Source: Sunxiuqinia sp963677175
GTDB lineage: Bacteria > Bacteroidota > Bacteroidia > Bacteroidales > Prolixibacteraceae
DNA length: 64,000 nt
Direction of reading: 5' to 3'
NCBI GenBank assembly: GCA_963677175.2
Contig: CAXXES010000004.1
Span: 124,001-188,000, forward strand
Within the stretch, counting starts at the first letter, position 1; the number at the start of each line of letters is the position of its first letter. The notes under the pieces are model-generated. The model saw nothing but the letters and a program-made list of their open reading frames with translations, searched no databases and was not told the origin of the DNA. Made by a program: the position numbers and the translations under genes. Of the stretch, positions 16,572-26,145 are shown one piece after another.

Positions 16572-19500
16572 CTAGTCGGTCCATCTCATAAACAGGGGCA
16601 AGTAAACCAGGATGGCAATCACCGAAAAGATTAGTCCCCCCATTGCGCCAACAGCGAAAGCAAACCAGAACACTTCATTCTGGCCTGACCAGACGAACGG
16701 GATTAGGCCCAAGACTGTGGAAATAATCGTCAGAAAGATGGGGATGATTTTATGATTGAACGCTTTCAGGTATAAACGAGCGCTGTTTTTGCGCCGGCTG
16801 TTTTTATAAAAGTTGTTGTAGTCGTTGATAATATATAAGCCGGCATTGACAACAATCCCACAAAGCAGGATAAAGGAAGCAAATCCTCCCTGGTCAAAAT
16901 TAAAGTCAAACAGGTAAAAGGTTAAAAACACACCGATAAAGGAAACCGGGATCATTAAAATGATCGCTAAAGGCTGTAGCAAAGACTCAAGCAAGATGGA
17001 GCAGATAAAATAAATAACCAGGATCACCAGCAGGAGCAGGAAATACTGTTTTTTGTCTTTCCGGTCCCATCCCCAGTCTTGGGTGTAGGAACGTACCGAA
17101 TACCCCAATGGCAGCTGCCCGCCCAATTCCTCCTCGTGGCGCTCCCTCACAATTTTGGATAAGGGGTTCGGGCCAATAAAATCGTAAGCCACCACCAATT
17201 GGTATTGCTGGTTGTTCTTGTGGATATCATTTCCTGATTTCTGTTTACGTATTTCCCCAAAGTTGGACAGTTTCAATTGCTTTTCCCCGATTTCAATGGG
17301 CAGGTTATTTAAATCCCAAACATTAAACTGCCCGTAAGCATCGGAAACCATCGATACAGGCTGTAATTCGTTGTCCTGGTATATTGGGGACAGGTTGGCT
17401 TTGTAAACTTTGTCTTTCAAAAAAGCATAAAACTGGCCGGGCTCTACCTCGTGCAAACCAAATCCCTCCTTGTTGAAGGCAAGCACATACTCATACAATG
17501 CACTGCTGTTCCAGCCGGTTGAGCCGGCAATCTCAATTTCCTTGACCCGTTCATTCTCCGAAAGCCGGGAGCTCAACATTTCAGCATACCGGTACAGTTC
17601 ATCATAATTGTAGCCTTCCAGGACAATGCGGCTATTCTTATAACCGGTGTTCAGCGCATTTGAAAAGCCCCGGCCAACCCCGTAAACACTCCAGTCGAGC
17701 CCGCCCAGGCTGATGGCTTTCGAGGTAATTTCTTCTTTCAAATAATAAGGGAACGACCCGTTTTCAAACTCCGGTTTAAACTGAATGGAAATCGATGCAT
17801 TGTTGTAGGCATAAACCGAGGTCTGAAACAGATCAATTTCATCAAACTGGCTCAGGTAATTTTCCATCTTTTCCATGGCCTCATTCAGTTGTTGCACGGT
17901 ACACCCTTCGGGCATTTTCCCCCTTACGTACAACATGGTACGGGAAGGTTCAGAATAAAACGAACTTTCAAAAACATATTCGGAAAACAGACGCAGTGAG
18001 CCACCCAGGGCTTTTTCCAGGATCGGCTTGGCCTCTTCGGTAAACCAAATGCTTCCCAGGGTTTGGTTATATTTTTCGGCCCAATAGCTTTCTTTTTCAA
18101 TTTTTGCAGGCAGCCATTGCACCGGGATCCCAAAAGCCAGAATGAAAAGCAGGATATAGGCCCACTTAAACCGTTTGCTGAACCGGATGGTGCGTAGGTA
18201 AAGCCGGCTTAGCCTGACGGTTCGCCTTTTTCGTTTGAAAAATCGTTTGGACGGCCGGGTTTTCAGCCTGGTTTTATCCGTCAAAGCCGGAGTAAACTCC
18301 ATTAGCGACGGAATAAAGAACAGGGCGATTGCCATGGATACCGACAGGTTGATCATGATCACCTGGGCAAATTCCACCAGGTTGATGCGTTGTTCCTCCT
18401 TTAAGAAAAAGATGATACTAAGCGCCCCGATGGTTGTTAAGGTGGCCGCCAGGATCGCCAGAAAGGCCTTCCGGTTTCCCTGGTGGCGGAGGTGATCGAT
18501 CATGATGATGCTGTTGTCGATGATGATCCCAAATGAGATGGTAATCCCGGCCAGCGAATACAAATGAATCTCAATCCGGAGGAAATAATAAAAAATGCAG
18601 GCGACAACCAGGTTGGCCAGGATACTGACCGTGATCAGCAAAAGATACCGCACACTCCGGGTAATCAGCAGGATAAATGTCAGCAGGATCAGCAGGGAGA
18701 AGATGGTCCGCAGAAAGACTTTTTGCAGCTCTTTCTGAATATATTCTGTCGTATCGTTGGCCAACAGCAGCGAATAACCGGGCGGCAGTTTTTTTTGCAG
18801 AAGCGTGGCCTCCTGCCTGATTGTTTCGGCCAAACGCAGGTTGTTGACCTGGTCTTCAGGATAAATCACCATATTGATGGTGTTTAGCCCGTTGATCCGG
18901 AAATAGGACGAAGGCTGCTGCTCCTGGTAGTTGACTTTGGCCAGATCACCCAGCCAAATCATCCGTCCGCCAACTTTTTTGACCGGAATCGTTTGCCAGT
19001 CAATGCTGTCGTTTAATCCATTGGCCAGGTAAAGCCCCGTGATTGTTTCGTTCTCTTCCAGGTGACCGGATAGAACACCCTGCCCCAGGTATTCTTCCCT
19101 GAAATAATTTTGAATGCTCCGGGTAAGTTCGGAAGAGGTAATTCCCAGGGTTTGTATCCGGTCGCTGTCATAGTTGATTTCCCATTCAAAAGGCGTAGCG
19201 CCGTAAACCTGAACCCCACTAACCCCGGGAAGAACCGACAAACGGGGAACCAGTTGGTTTTCGGCGTATTTTTGAATCAGAAAAGGCGCAGCACTGGCGT
19301 TGATCGTGTAGGTCATGATCGGCTGGGTGTTTTGCCCGCTGGTACCCATCGAAATCTCGGGGAAGGAAACCTGCTGAGGCAGTTCGGGATAGGCTTGGCG
19401 GATCAGCGAAGCAATTTCGAAGCGCACGGCATCCAGGTTCACCGTCTTTTTAAACGACAGGTTAATGCGGCCCGACCCTTTGGATGAAACCGAAGACACC

Positions 19501-19736
19501 TCTTTGATTCCTTTCACGGAGCTAAACAGTCCTTCGAGCCGGGAAGTGACTTCCTGTTCAATCACCCGGGCCGAGGCGTCGGGCCAGCGATAGGTGACCG
19601 ACAAGCCGGGCAGCGAACGTGACGGGTTCAGCTGCACATTGAGAAACGGCAGTACTCCCAATCCCATGATGATCATCAGGATGAAGGCCATGATGACGGA
19701 GAAGGAGGAGAAACGATATGGTCTGTAGTTATTCAA
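16572..19736 (-). CDS. RND-family efflux permease (second subunit)
   Basis: A 1054-aa inner-membrane proton-driven exporter of the AcrB/MdtB/CusA superfamily. The first hydrophobic helix is near residues 13-30 (VIMAFILMIIMGLGVL). Porter-domain sequence is followed by a helix block with GITISFGIIIDNSIIMIDHLRHQGNR, the TM4 region with the proton-relay type D. A second half ends in IILLCGIVVNAGLYIINDYNN-like sequence and GLIPFVWSGQNEVFWFA. The first codon is TTG, and the next in-frame ATG is inside helix 1, so the TTG start is plausible. It lies 80 bp downstream of a second permease; paired permeases often form heterotrimers. No TolC-type outer-membrane gene is present in the window. Confidence 0.93.
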   Translation of the reverse strand: MNNYRPYRFSSFSVIMAFILMIIMGLGVLPFLNVQLNPSRSLPGLSVTYRWPDASARVIEQEVTSRLEGLFSSVKGIKEVSSVSSKGSGRINLSFKKTVNLDAVRFEIASLIRQAYPELPQQVSFPEISMGTSGQNTQPIMTYTINASAAPFLIQKYAENQLVPRLSVLPGVSGVQVYGATPFEWEINYDSDRIQTLGITSSELTRSIQNYFREEYLGQGVLSGHLEENETITGLYLANGLNDSIDWQTIPVKKVGGRMIWLGDLAKVNYQEQQPSSYFRINGLNTINMVIYPEDQVNNLRLAETIRQEATLLQKKLPPGYSLLLANDTTEYIQKELQKVFLRTIFSLLILLTFILLITRSVRYLLLITVSILANLVVACIFYYFLRIEIHLYSLAGITISFGIIIDNSIIMIDHLRHQGNRKAFLAILAATLTTIGALSIIFFLKEEQRINLVEFAQVIMINLSVSMAIALFFIPSLMEFTPALTDKTRLKTRPSKRFFKRKRRTVRLSRLYLRTIRFSKRFKWAYILLFILAFGIPVQWLPAKIEKESYWAEKYNQTLGSIWFTEEAKPILEKALGGSLRLFSEYVFESSFYSEPSRTMLYVRGKMPEGCTVQQLNEAMEKMENYLSQFDEIDLFQTSVYAYNNASISIQFKPEFENGSFPYYLKEEITSKAISLGGLDWSVYGVGRGFSNALNTGYKNSRIVLEGYNYDELYRYAEMLSSRLSENERVKEIEIAGSTGWNSSALYEYVLAFNKEGFGLHEVEPGQFYAFLKDKVYKANLSPIYQDNELQPVSMVSDAYGQFNVWDLNNLPIEIGEKQLKLSNFGEIRKQKSGNDIHKNNQQYQLVVAYDFIGPNPLSKIVRERHEEELGGQLPLGYSVRSYTQDWGWDRKDKKQYFLLLLVILVIYFICSILLESLLQPLAIILMIPVSFIGVFLTFYLFDFNFDQGGFASFILLCGIVVNAGLYIINDYNNFYKNSRRKNSARLYLKAFNHKIIPIFLTIISTVLGLIPFVWSGQNEVFWFAFAVGAMGGLIFSVIAILVYLPLFMRWTD

Positions 19737-19815
19737 ATGTTAGTTTCTGTTGTTACTTTTCGTTTCTGTTGTTTCTATTTGTTGCTGCAGTTGCAGTTGT
19801 TTCCATAGTTAAATT

Positions 19816-22800
19816 CTACTGTTGAATCTTGCGGCTTGCAGCCTCCCGTTTCACGACTTTCAACTCACGACTTCTTTTCAGATAATAGTACATCAACGGA
19901 ACCACGAAAAGGCTAACCAGTGTCCCCAGCACCATGCCCCCAATAACGGCCAAAGCCAACGGACGCTGCAAATCAGACCCTAAACCCGAAGTAAAAAGAA
20001 AAGGAACCAAAGCCAGGATGGTTGTCAAACTGGTCATCAGGATGGGCTTTAGCCGCCGGTGACCGGCTTCAACAAGCGCATGCATTAGCGAGTAGCCCTG
20101 ACTAAGGAGTTGATTCATGGTGTCAATTTTCAGGATCGAATCATTAATAATAATTCCGCTCATCACGATGACACCAATTAGCGACATCAGGTTAATGCCT
20201 GATCCTCCCAGTTTTAGGGCCAGGAACGCTCCGAACAGGTCAATGGGCACTTCGATCAGTACGATGAGTGGCAAGCTTAACGATTCGAACTGCGATGCCA
20301 GGATAAAATATAGCAGGGCCAGCGAAACCAGAAGGATGAGTGCCAGCTCGCGCATGAGTTGTTTATTGGAGAACAGGCTGCCGGTAAAGCTGACTTCATA
20401 CAGCCTGTCGGTGTTCAGCTGTTGATTGAGCCGGGGAATGATTTCCCGGGCTTCCTGGCTGCCAACATCGAAGGAAACCGGGTAGTACTCTCCTTCTTTT
20501 CCGGCCATGATGGTTTTCAGGTCCTGGCTTTTGACTTCAGAAACCAGGTCGCGCACCGGTATCTGTTCGTTGTTTTTGTTGGTGACAAACAGGTTGCTGA
20601 TTAAGTCGCCGATGGTTTGGGTTTGATCTCCCAATATCACCGGAACAAAATCCTGGTTGTCAGCGATGAGAAACAGCTGATTTTCGTTGAATGCGCTTTT
20701 CAGCTTGTTATAAACGCCGTCAAAAGTTACATCGTAAAGCAGCAGTTTGGCCGGATCGGTATGTAAAACGGTAAACTCATACAGCGGCAATGGCGCGATG
20801 GCTTGTCTGGGAACCGCCGCTCTGATGCCCGAGAGAACTTTCTGCAGGAAGGTGACTTTCTGCGGGCCGTAATCATCCGCAGCTCGTAAGCGGGCCACCA
20901 AAGGTTCTTCCGTATCCGAAAAGATCATGTTAAAAATATTGCCGGCCTCCTTAAACTGAAAAAGACTTTGAGGATAATGGCTTTCGAGAAATTCCCCGGC
21001 TTTTGTGATCACAGGCTCCAGGTTTTCCGGATCGCTGGCTTTTAGGTAAATCACCACCTCAGAAGCGGATGCGGTACTGCTGTGGTCCATAATAAATTGT
21101 TGCCGGCCAATCAGGCTGGTATGATCGCTCAGCAGGTCGTTGGTTTGAGCGATCAGCTCTTGCGAACGTCTTTTGTTTTCGTCCAGGTGGATGGGTTCAT
21201 TCCAGTCAACCAGCAGCAGGATTTCGTCCCGGGTAATGGGTGGTAATTTGCTTTTGTGGAGATCGGCAAAGAGAATGGCCGCGCCAAGCAGGCAAAAGGC
21301 AACGACGGTCCACGAAAGGAGCTGTCGTTTCATGACCAGCCGAAAGCCGGCCTGGTAGAGTTTTTCGATCTGAAACAGGTTGATCTTCTCCAAAAAGCGG
21401 TTTGGTTCGTTCACGGCTTTTTTTCGATACACCAGCCGGTAATAAACGGGCAGTATTGTACAGGAAACAGCCAGTGAAACCAGCAAGCCAATGGTGATGG
21501 CCATGGCCTGGTCGTAAAACAGGGCGCCGGAAATGCCACCGATAAAGATCATGGGAATAAAAACGGCACAGGTGGTCAGTACCGAGCTCAGCATGGGCCG
21601 GAAAACCTCGTTGGTACCACTGGAGCAGGAGGAGATGAGTGTCTGGCTGTTCGGGATGTTTGATGCTTCGCGTTTGAGTGCCTGCGGCTGTTTGAAACTT
21701 CGCGTTTCTGTGGTTTCTGTTGTCAACTTTGAACTTGAAACTTGAAACTGCGACCGAAGGGAGTCCCGATGTAATCGGGAGAACTTGAAACTTTTTGCTC
21801 GTTCCCGGTGCTGGGTGATGTTGTCAATCACAATGATCGAATTGTCAATCATCATGCCGACCCCCAGGATAATTCCGGACAGCGAAATGATGTTGATCGA
21901 TAAGCCCAAGAGGTAAAAGAACAGCATGGAAATGATTAAGGAAGCTGGAATGGTAATCCCAACCAGAATGGGTGCTTTAAAGTCTTTCATGAAAAAGAAC
22001 ATGATCAAAAAAGCCAGTACCGCTCCCCAGGCCAGGCTTTGTCCCAGGTTAGCGATTGAATAATCCAGTAACTGGGTTTGATTGCGGGTAACGCTGAAAC
22101 TGATCGCCGGGTAGTCCTGTTCAAAATGACCAACCAGGCCGTTTAATTTTTCTTTTAGCGCCGACATCCGGGCATCGCTTTGCTTGATGATGGCGATGGT
22201 AACAGCATCCTGCCCGTTGTGCATTACTTTTCCTTGTTGCTTTTGAGGATGCTCAATAACCGAAGCCATATCCTTTAGTTGCAGTAACCGGTCGTTGACT
22301 TTCAGATAGATGTTCTCAATATCGGTTTTGTTTTGCAGGGTGGAGGAAAAACGAATATTGTACTGGTACTGGCCGTCGCGAATCAGCAGGTTGCCCAGCT
22401 TGATGTTACTGCTTTCCACCAGGCGGACCAGGGTTTCCTGGTTTATGCCCAGCGAACGGAGTTTCTGGTTGTCGGGGAGGATCAGCAATTCCGAGCTCAC
22501 CAGCCCGCTCATATCTACCATGGCCACCTCCTGAAGTTGTTCGATCCGTTTTCGAATCACATTGGATGCAAAGCGGCTCAGCTCCACGAACTGTTGAGAA
22601 ACGGGGTAGAGCTCCGCATTCGCTTCGCGTTCGAGGCTTCGCGTTTGATGCTTCGCGTTTGGCACTTCGTGTTCGATGTTGCGCGTTTGATGCCCTTCGG
22701 GCGTTTGAAGGTTCGTGTTTGAGGCTGCGCTGTTTAAACCCTCAAACATTCGACCATTCGAACGTTCAAACCTGTTTTGATTGCCTTCCGCTGTTTGAGG

Positions 22801-23253
22801 CTGCGCGGTTGGGACTTCATCTTTGGCGGTTAAATTGAGATAAAAAACCGGAATATCCGTGGCATTGGCTTTGATAACCCGCGGACGCTGAATGTCCCGC
22901 GGAAGAAAGTTCATGGCCCGGTCAATTTTTTCATTCACTTCAATAAAAGCGAAATCAATATCGGTTCCGTATTCAAATTTCAGGTGGATGATCCCATTCT
23001 CATTGCGTGTTTCACTGGTAATATCTGCCAGGTGTGCCACTTGCATCAGTTGTCGGCGGACAGGTTGAACAACCGTATTTTCCAGCTCGCGGGCAGGCGT
23101 ATTGGGAACACTGACCTGGACGGTAATTTCGGGAATGTCGATATCCGGCATCAGTGATACCGGTATAAACTTCATGGCAAACAAGCCCAGCACCAGGATG
23201 GCGATGAAGGTCATGCTAACGGCAATCGGACGTTTGATTAAGAATTCGACCAT
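19816..23253 (-). CDS. RND-family efflux permease carrying two in-frame repeat-derived insertions
   Basis: A 1145-aa RND permease starting MVEFLIKRPIAVSMTFIAILVLGLFAMKFIPVSLMPDIDIPE, as typical. Helix block GVGMMIDNSIIVIDNI, second-half motifs GVIVMSGIIINDSILKID and ALVPFLFTSG are intact. It is ~90-120 residues longer than its neighbour because of two low-complexity segments. One lies between VFYLNLTAKDE and ELYPVSQQFVELSRFA (about residues 145-220, DNA 22590-22815). The other lies between NITQHRERAKS and NEVFRPMLSSVLTTCAVF (about residues 490-545, DNA 21620-21800). Both are encoded by the same degenerate repeat found in the intergenic regions upstream. The first would be in the periplasmic porter domain, the second in the cytoplasmic loop. 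Function may be retained. Confidence 0.9.
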   Translation of the reverse strand: MVEFLIKRPIAVSMTFIAILVLGLFAMKFIPVSLMPDIDIPEITVQVSVPNTPARELENTVVQPVRRQLMQVAHLADITSETRNENGIIHLKFEYGTDIDFAFIEVNEKIDRAMNFLPRDIQRPRVIKANATDIPVFYLNLTAKDEVPTAQPQTAEGNQNRFERSNGRMFEGLNSAASNTNLQTPEGHQTRNIEHEVPNAKHQTRSLEREANAELYPVSQQFVELSRFASNVIRKRIEQLQEVAMVDMSGLVSSELLILPDNQKLRSLGINQETLVRLVESSNIKLGNLLIRDGQYQYNIRFSSTLQNKTDIENIYLKVNDRLLQLKDMASVIEHPQKQQGKVMHNGQDAVTIAIIKQSDARMSALKEKLNGLVGHFEQDYPAISFSVTRNQTQLLDYSIANLGQSLAWGAVLAFLIMFFFMKDFKAPILVGITIPASLIISMLFFYLLGLSINIISLSGIILGVGMMIDNSIIVIDNITQHRERAKSFKFSRLHRDSLRSQFQVSSSKLTTETTETRSFKQPQALKREASNIPNSQTLISSCSSGTNEVFRPMLSSVLTTCAVFIPMIFIGGISGALFYDQAMAITIGLLVSLAVSCTILPVYYRLVYRKKAVNEPNRFLEKINLFQIEKLYQAGFRLVMKRQLLSWTVVAFCLLGAAILFADLHKSKLPPITRDEILLLVDWNEPIHLDENKRRSQELIAQTNDLLSDHTSLIGRQQFIMDHSSTASASEVVIYLKASDPENLEPVITKAGEFLESHYPQSLFQFKEAGNIFNMIFSDTEEPLVARLRAADDYGPQKVTFLQKVLSGIRAAVPRQAIAPLPLYEFTVLHTDPAKLLLYDVTFDGVYNKLKSAFNENQLFLIADNQDFVPVILGDQTQTIGDLISNLFVTNKNNEQIPVRDLVSEVKSQDLKTIMAGKEGEYYPVSFDVGSQEAREIIPRLNQQLNTDRLYEVSFTGSLFSNKQLMRELALILLVSLALLYFILASQFESLSLPLIVLIEVPIDLFGAFLALKLGGSGINLMSLIGVIVMSGIIINDSILKIDTMNQLLSQGYSLMHALVEAGHRRLKPILMTSLTTILALVPFLFTSGLGSDLQRPLALAVIGGMVLGTLVSLFVVPLMYYYLKRSRELKVVKREAASRKIQQ
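21620..21800. repeat. Degenerate GTTTGA-type repeat inside the RND permease coding sequence (copy A)
   Basis: Plus-strand words GATGTTTGATGCTTCGCGTTTG, GCGGCTGTTTGAAACTTCGCG and GAACTTGAAACTTGAAACTG occur here and match the vocabulary of the intergenic repeats at 23262-23458 and 23895-24061. Translated on the minus strand they give a Ser/Thr/Lys-rich, low-complexity loop that keeps the frame open. Confidence 0.7.
22590..22815. repeat. Degenerate GTTTGA-type repeat inside the RND permease coding sequence (copy B)
   Basis: Dense series of units such as GAGGCTTCGCGTTTGATGCTT, GATGCCCTTCGGGCGTTTG and GAGGCTGCGCTGTTTAAACCC, spaced by about 15-25 bp. These words recur in the spacers at 23262-23458 and 23895-24061. 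On the coding strand they yield Glu-Ala-Ser/Gln-Thr-rich segments (for example KHQTRSLEREANAE). Confidence 0.75.
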
Positions 23254-23261
23254 GGGTTTTT

Positions 23262-23458
23262 AGTTTCAGGTTGAGGACTTCGTGTTCGATATTTCATGTT
23301 TGACGCTGCGCTGTTTGAGGCTCTGTGGGTGTTTGATGTTTCATTTTTGAGGCTTCGCTGTTTGATTGCCTTCGGCGTTTGATGTTTCACGTTTGACACT
23401 TCGCGTTTGATGCTGCGCGTTCGAAACTCTCAAACCTTCAAACTCTCAGACTTTCCAT
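23262..23458. repeat. Degenerate GTTTGA-type intergenic repeat array
   Basis: Fills the gap between the RND permease and the four-helix-bundle gene. Units include GACTTCGTGTTCGATATTTC, GACGCTGCGCTGTTTGAGG and GATGCTGCGCGTTCGAAACTC, ending in CTCAAACCTTCAAACTCTC. Not regular enough for a CRISPR array and there are no unique spacers. Confidence 0.7.
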
Positions 23459-23459
23459 C

Positions 23460-23852
23460 TCACCGCTTAAACTTGCTTCCTTTATGTTCCATACCCTTTA
23501 GATAATCCATAAAATGTTTGATCCGAATACTGGACTTTTTCAACTGAGAATAAAGTAACTCAAATTCTTCGTCTGATACATAATCCTGATCTTTAGCCCG
23601 GCATAGCTGAGAACGGCATTCTCCCGCCGATCCTTTGGCAATGGACAAAAACTGGATGAATTCTTTGTTCCCTTCACGTTCAAAACCTTCTGCGATATTG
23701 TCCATGATTGAGCCGGAGGAACGACGTATTTGGTCCACCAAACCATAATCCCTTGAAAAAAGCTTGTTTCGAGTTAACCGATACACCTCTTTCGATATAT
23801 TCCTGGCATCCTGCCAGATCTCTAAATCTTCAAAACAATTTATTGTCGCCAT
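23460..23852 (-). CDS. Four-helix-bundle protein (23S rRNA intervening-sequence family)
   Basis: A 130-aa member of the family first noted in intervening sequences of 23S rRNA genes and structurally related to the diversity-generating-retroelement protein Avd. Signature: FEDLEIWQDARNISKEVYRL, DQIRRSSGSIMDNIAEGFER, EFIQFLSIAKGSAGECRSQL and a C-terminal helix LKKSSIRIKHFMDYLKGM. It probably forms a basic pentamer that binds nucleic acid; its cellular role is unknown. It interrupts the RND operon and is flanked on both sides by degenerate repeat arrays, suggesting it arrived with them. Confidence 0.92.
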   Translation of the reverse strand: MATINCFEDLEIWQDARNISKEVYRLTRNKLFSRDYGLVDQIRRSSGSIMDNIAEGFEREGNKEFIQFLSIAKGSAGECRSQLCRAKDQDYVSDEEFELLYSQLKKSSIRIKHFMDYLKGMEHKGSKFKR

Positions 23853-23894
23853 AGAACTAATTTATGTTATTATCATTGTAAAAACTCACTATAG

Positions 23895-24061
23895 AAGTTT
23901 CACGTTTAATACTTCGCTGTTTGATTGCCTTTGGCAGTTTGATGCCCTTCGGGCGTTTGATGCTGCGCGTTCGAACCTTTCAAACCCCTCAAACATTCAA
24001 ACCTCCATACTTTTCAAACATCTCGAACAGCGAAGCGTCAAACCCTTCAAACAATAGCAAC
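23895..24061. repeat. Degenerate GTTTGA-type intergenic repeat array (second flank)
   Basis: Between the four-helix-bundle gene and the RND adaptor. Words GATTGCCTTTGGCAGTTTGATG, GATGCCCTTCGGGCGTTTGAT and GATGCTGCGCGTTCGAACC are shared with the flank at 23262-23458 and with the in-gene copies. The inverted word CGAACAGCGAAGCGTCAAACC also occurs. Confidence 0.7.
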
Positions 24062-24063
24062 AA

Positions 24064-25146
24064 CTACTTCACAACCACCTCACTTTCATGAGCCAGATTC
24101 AAGTTCCCCGAGATGATTACCGTATCGCCGGGAGCTAATGAGCCGCCTTTGTCCGGATGGGCGATCACCGAATAAGAAGAGCTGTTCTCAGCCACCGTTT
24201 GTACGTAAGTCCAGAAAGCGGTGCCCTGGGTATAGGTAAAGAGCACTTCCTGGTTTTGGCGCAGCACCACCGCAGATTTGGGAACGACCAGCTGGCCATC
24301 CATTTTCTTTTCAACCAGCACTTTTACATTCATCCCCTCCATTAAGCCTCCGGGATTACGGAGTCGCGCCTTCACGCCAATCATGCCGTTTTCATCAATC
24401 AGCGGGTTAATTTCGGAAACCTTTCCGCTAAAGCTCTTGCTGTTGTCGGCAAACGGAATGATCTGAACCTCATTGTTTAGTCGGATCGATTCAATCTCGT
24501 TCTCTACTACGCGGAACTCCACTTCAAATTCAGAATCATCTATGAGCATGCAAAACGCTTCGCCCGTGTTGACCTGCTCATGAGCTTTATATTTCAGGTT
24601 GGCCAGCAAGCCATCAAAAGGAGCACTCAAACGGGTAGCCTGCAGGTTGAACTCGGCAGTTTGAATTTGCTGAAGCGCCTCGGAGTAACCCGACTTAACA
24701 CAAGCCATTTCGTAAATAGGGAGTGGTATTTGGGTGCTGTCCAGGGTATTGTAGCCTTGCCCGATCAGGATGTTCTGGAGTTCCAGCTTCGCCCGTTGCA
24801 ATTGCACCCTGGCCCCTGACAGTTGCTGCTGGTAGGTAAACGGTTTTAAACTGGCGATCAACTGGCCGGCCCGAACCCGGTCTCCGTTTTTCGCGTTGAG
24901 CTTTTCCAGCTGTTCGTTTACCCTGAAACGCAGTTCGCTTTTACGCACCGCTGCCAGTTTGCCATTGTTAATCAACTCTTTTTTAAATGCCTGCTTTTCC
25001 AGCACCATGATTTCGACAGGATTTTGCTGTTGAGTGTACTGGCGTTTTTCGGCAGCATCAGTTTCTGCTGGGTTTGAGCGTGTACAGGCCACGATGGCTG
25101 TCAGTAGCAGGGTTGAAATAAGTAAGGATCGTGCTTTGTCTTTCAT
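24064..25146 (-). CDS. RND efflux periplasmic adaptor lipoprotein
   Basis: A 360-aa membrane-fusion protein with lipobox TAIVAC (Cys21). Order: beta-barrel strand, biotinyl-lipoyl half (KNGDRVRAGQLIASLKPF), an alpha-helical hairpin with LSGARVQLQRAKLELQN, second lipoyl half (LSAPFDGLLANLKYKAHEQV), beta barrel (VEFRVVENEIESIRLNNEV) and membrane-proximal domain (VVPKSAVVLRQNQEVLFTY). It should link the two permeases to an outer-membrane channel. Its start is 39 bp after the GT2 stop of cassette unit 1. A fragment of the same gene is at 42701-42902 and its first codons recur at 30570. Confidence 0.93.
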   Translation of the reverse strand: MKDKARSLLISTLLLTAIVACTRSNPAETDAAEKRQYTQQQNPVEIMVLEKQAFKKELINNGKLAAVRKSELRFRVNEQLEKLNAKNGDRVRAGQLIASLKPFTYQQQLSGARVQLQRAKLELQNILIGQGYNTLDSTQIPLPIYEMACVKSGYSEALQQIQTAEFNLQATRLSAPFDGLLANLKYKAHEQVNTGEAFCMLIDDSEFEVEFRVVENEIESIRLNNEVQIIPFADNSKSFSGKVSEINPLIDENGMIGVKARLRNPGGLMEGMNVKVLVEKKMDGQLVVPKSAVVLRQNQEVLFTYTQGTAFWTYVQTVAENSSSYSVIAHPDKGGSLAPGDTVIISGNLNLAHESEVVVK

Positions 25147-25185
25147 GTTCGGCGTTCTGGTTTTTTCCTGATTCTATTCAGCGTA

Positions 25186-26145
25186 TTACGTTTTGGAAGA
25201 AACGTGATTGATATTTTTGATAATATAGATTGGACGTTGGCGCATTTCCTGGATTACTTTTTCAAAATATAAAGATAAAATTGTAATTGTAAGAAATAGA
25301 AGAGAAAACGAAATTAGCATTAAAAAAATGATGGAAGTATACCCCGAAGGAGGTGTATCGCCGTATAGGTACATGTAGTGGGTATATAAGCCAAACAAAA
25401 CGGTGAATACAATAAACACCACCGAAAAAAACATGCTTATCCTTAGAGGTTTATTCGAAAAAGCAAAGATGGCGTTAAACGCATGCTTAAATAAGCGGAA
25501 TAAAGAGTAGTTGCTTTTTCCGTACAGGCGGGAAGGCGCATGAAAAGGAAGTACAACCGAAGAGAAACCTATGGACTGGATAAAGCCGCGGATGAACCGG
25601 TTTTGTTCGCGGTAGCATGTTTTCAGGGTGTCTGCAACCTGCCTGGAAATTAGGAAAAAATCAGTGGCGTTGTTGCGGAACTTAATGGTTGACAGCCGGT
25701 TGATCAGCCTGTAGAATAAGGTAGACAGCAGTCTTTTCACCCATCCGTTATCATCCCGCTGGATGCATTCCATGAGGACAAAATCGCTGCCCGCCCGGTA
25801 GGCATGAAGCATGTTTTCAATTTCAGCCGGCGGATGCTGCCCGTCACCATCCATACAGATGACCGCATCCCCTTTCGCATGATCAATTCCCGCAATCATA
25901 GCCGACTCATGACCAAAATTCTTTGAGAACTCAATGGAGCAGTGATTGATGGTTCGATCCGCATGGGATGCCGTTAACATGTCAATGCGAGATTGAGTCT
26001 GGTCGGTGCTTCCATCGTTTACCCAGATGAGCTCAAAGTTTACATGGGTCATTTTTATTAACTCCTGCCTTAGCGATGACCAGAAATTAAGAATTCCTTC
26101 CTCTTCGTTGTATAAGGAAATAACTATGGAAATTAGTTTGTTCAT
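25186..26145 (-). CDS. GT2 polyprenyl-phosphate sugar synthase (DPM1/GtrB-like), unit 1
   Basis: A 319-aa inverting GT-A glycosyltransferase predicted to load a sugar from a nucleotide donor onto a polyprenyl phosphate at the inner face of the membrane. N-terminal catalytic domain: SIVISLYNEEEGI, WVNDGSTDQTQ, SKNFGHESAMIAGIDHAKGD and the DGDGQHPPAEI metal/acceptor motif. Two C-terminal membrane helices lie near residues 237-257 and 275-298, as in GtrB. It overlaps the DUF1573 gene by 4 bp (ATGA), so the two are translationally coupled. Only three residue differences from the unit 2 copy are visible. Donor sugar is not predictable from sequence alone. Confidence 0.92.
   Translation of the reverse strand: MNKLISIVISLYNEEEGILNFWSSLRQELIKMTHVNFELIWVNDGSTDQTQSRIDMLTASHADRTINHCSIEFSKNFGHESAMIAGIDHAKGDAVICMDGDGQHPPAEIENMLHAYRAGSDFVLMECIQRDDNGWVKRLLSTLFYRLINRLSTIKFRNNATDFFLISRQVADTLKTCYREQNRFIRGFIQSIGFSSVVLPFHAPSRLYGKSNYSLFRLFKHAFNAIFAFSNKPLRISMFFSVVFIVFTVLFGLYTHYMYLYGDTPPSGYTSIIFLMLISFSLLFLTITILSLYFEKVIQEMRQRPIYIIKNINHVSSKT

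Noticed and set aside
23262..24061. Possible CRISPR array from the repeated GTTTGA units
   Set aside because: Repeat units vary in length and sequence, there are no unique spacers of constant size, and no cas genes are present.
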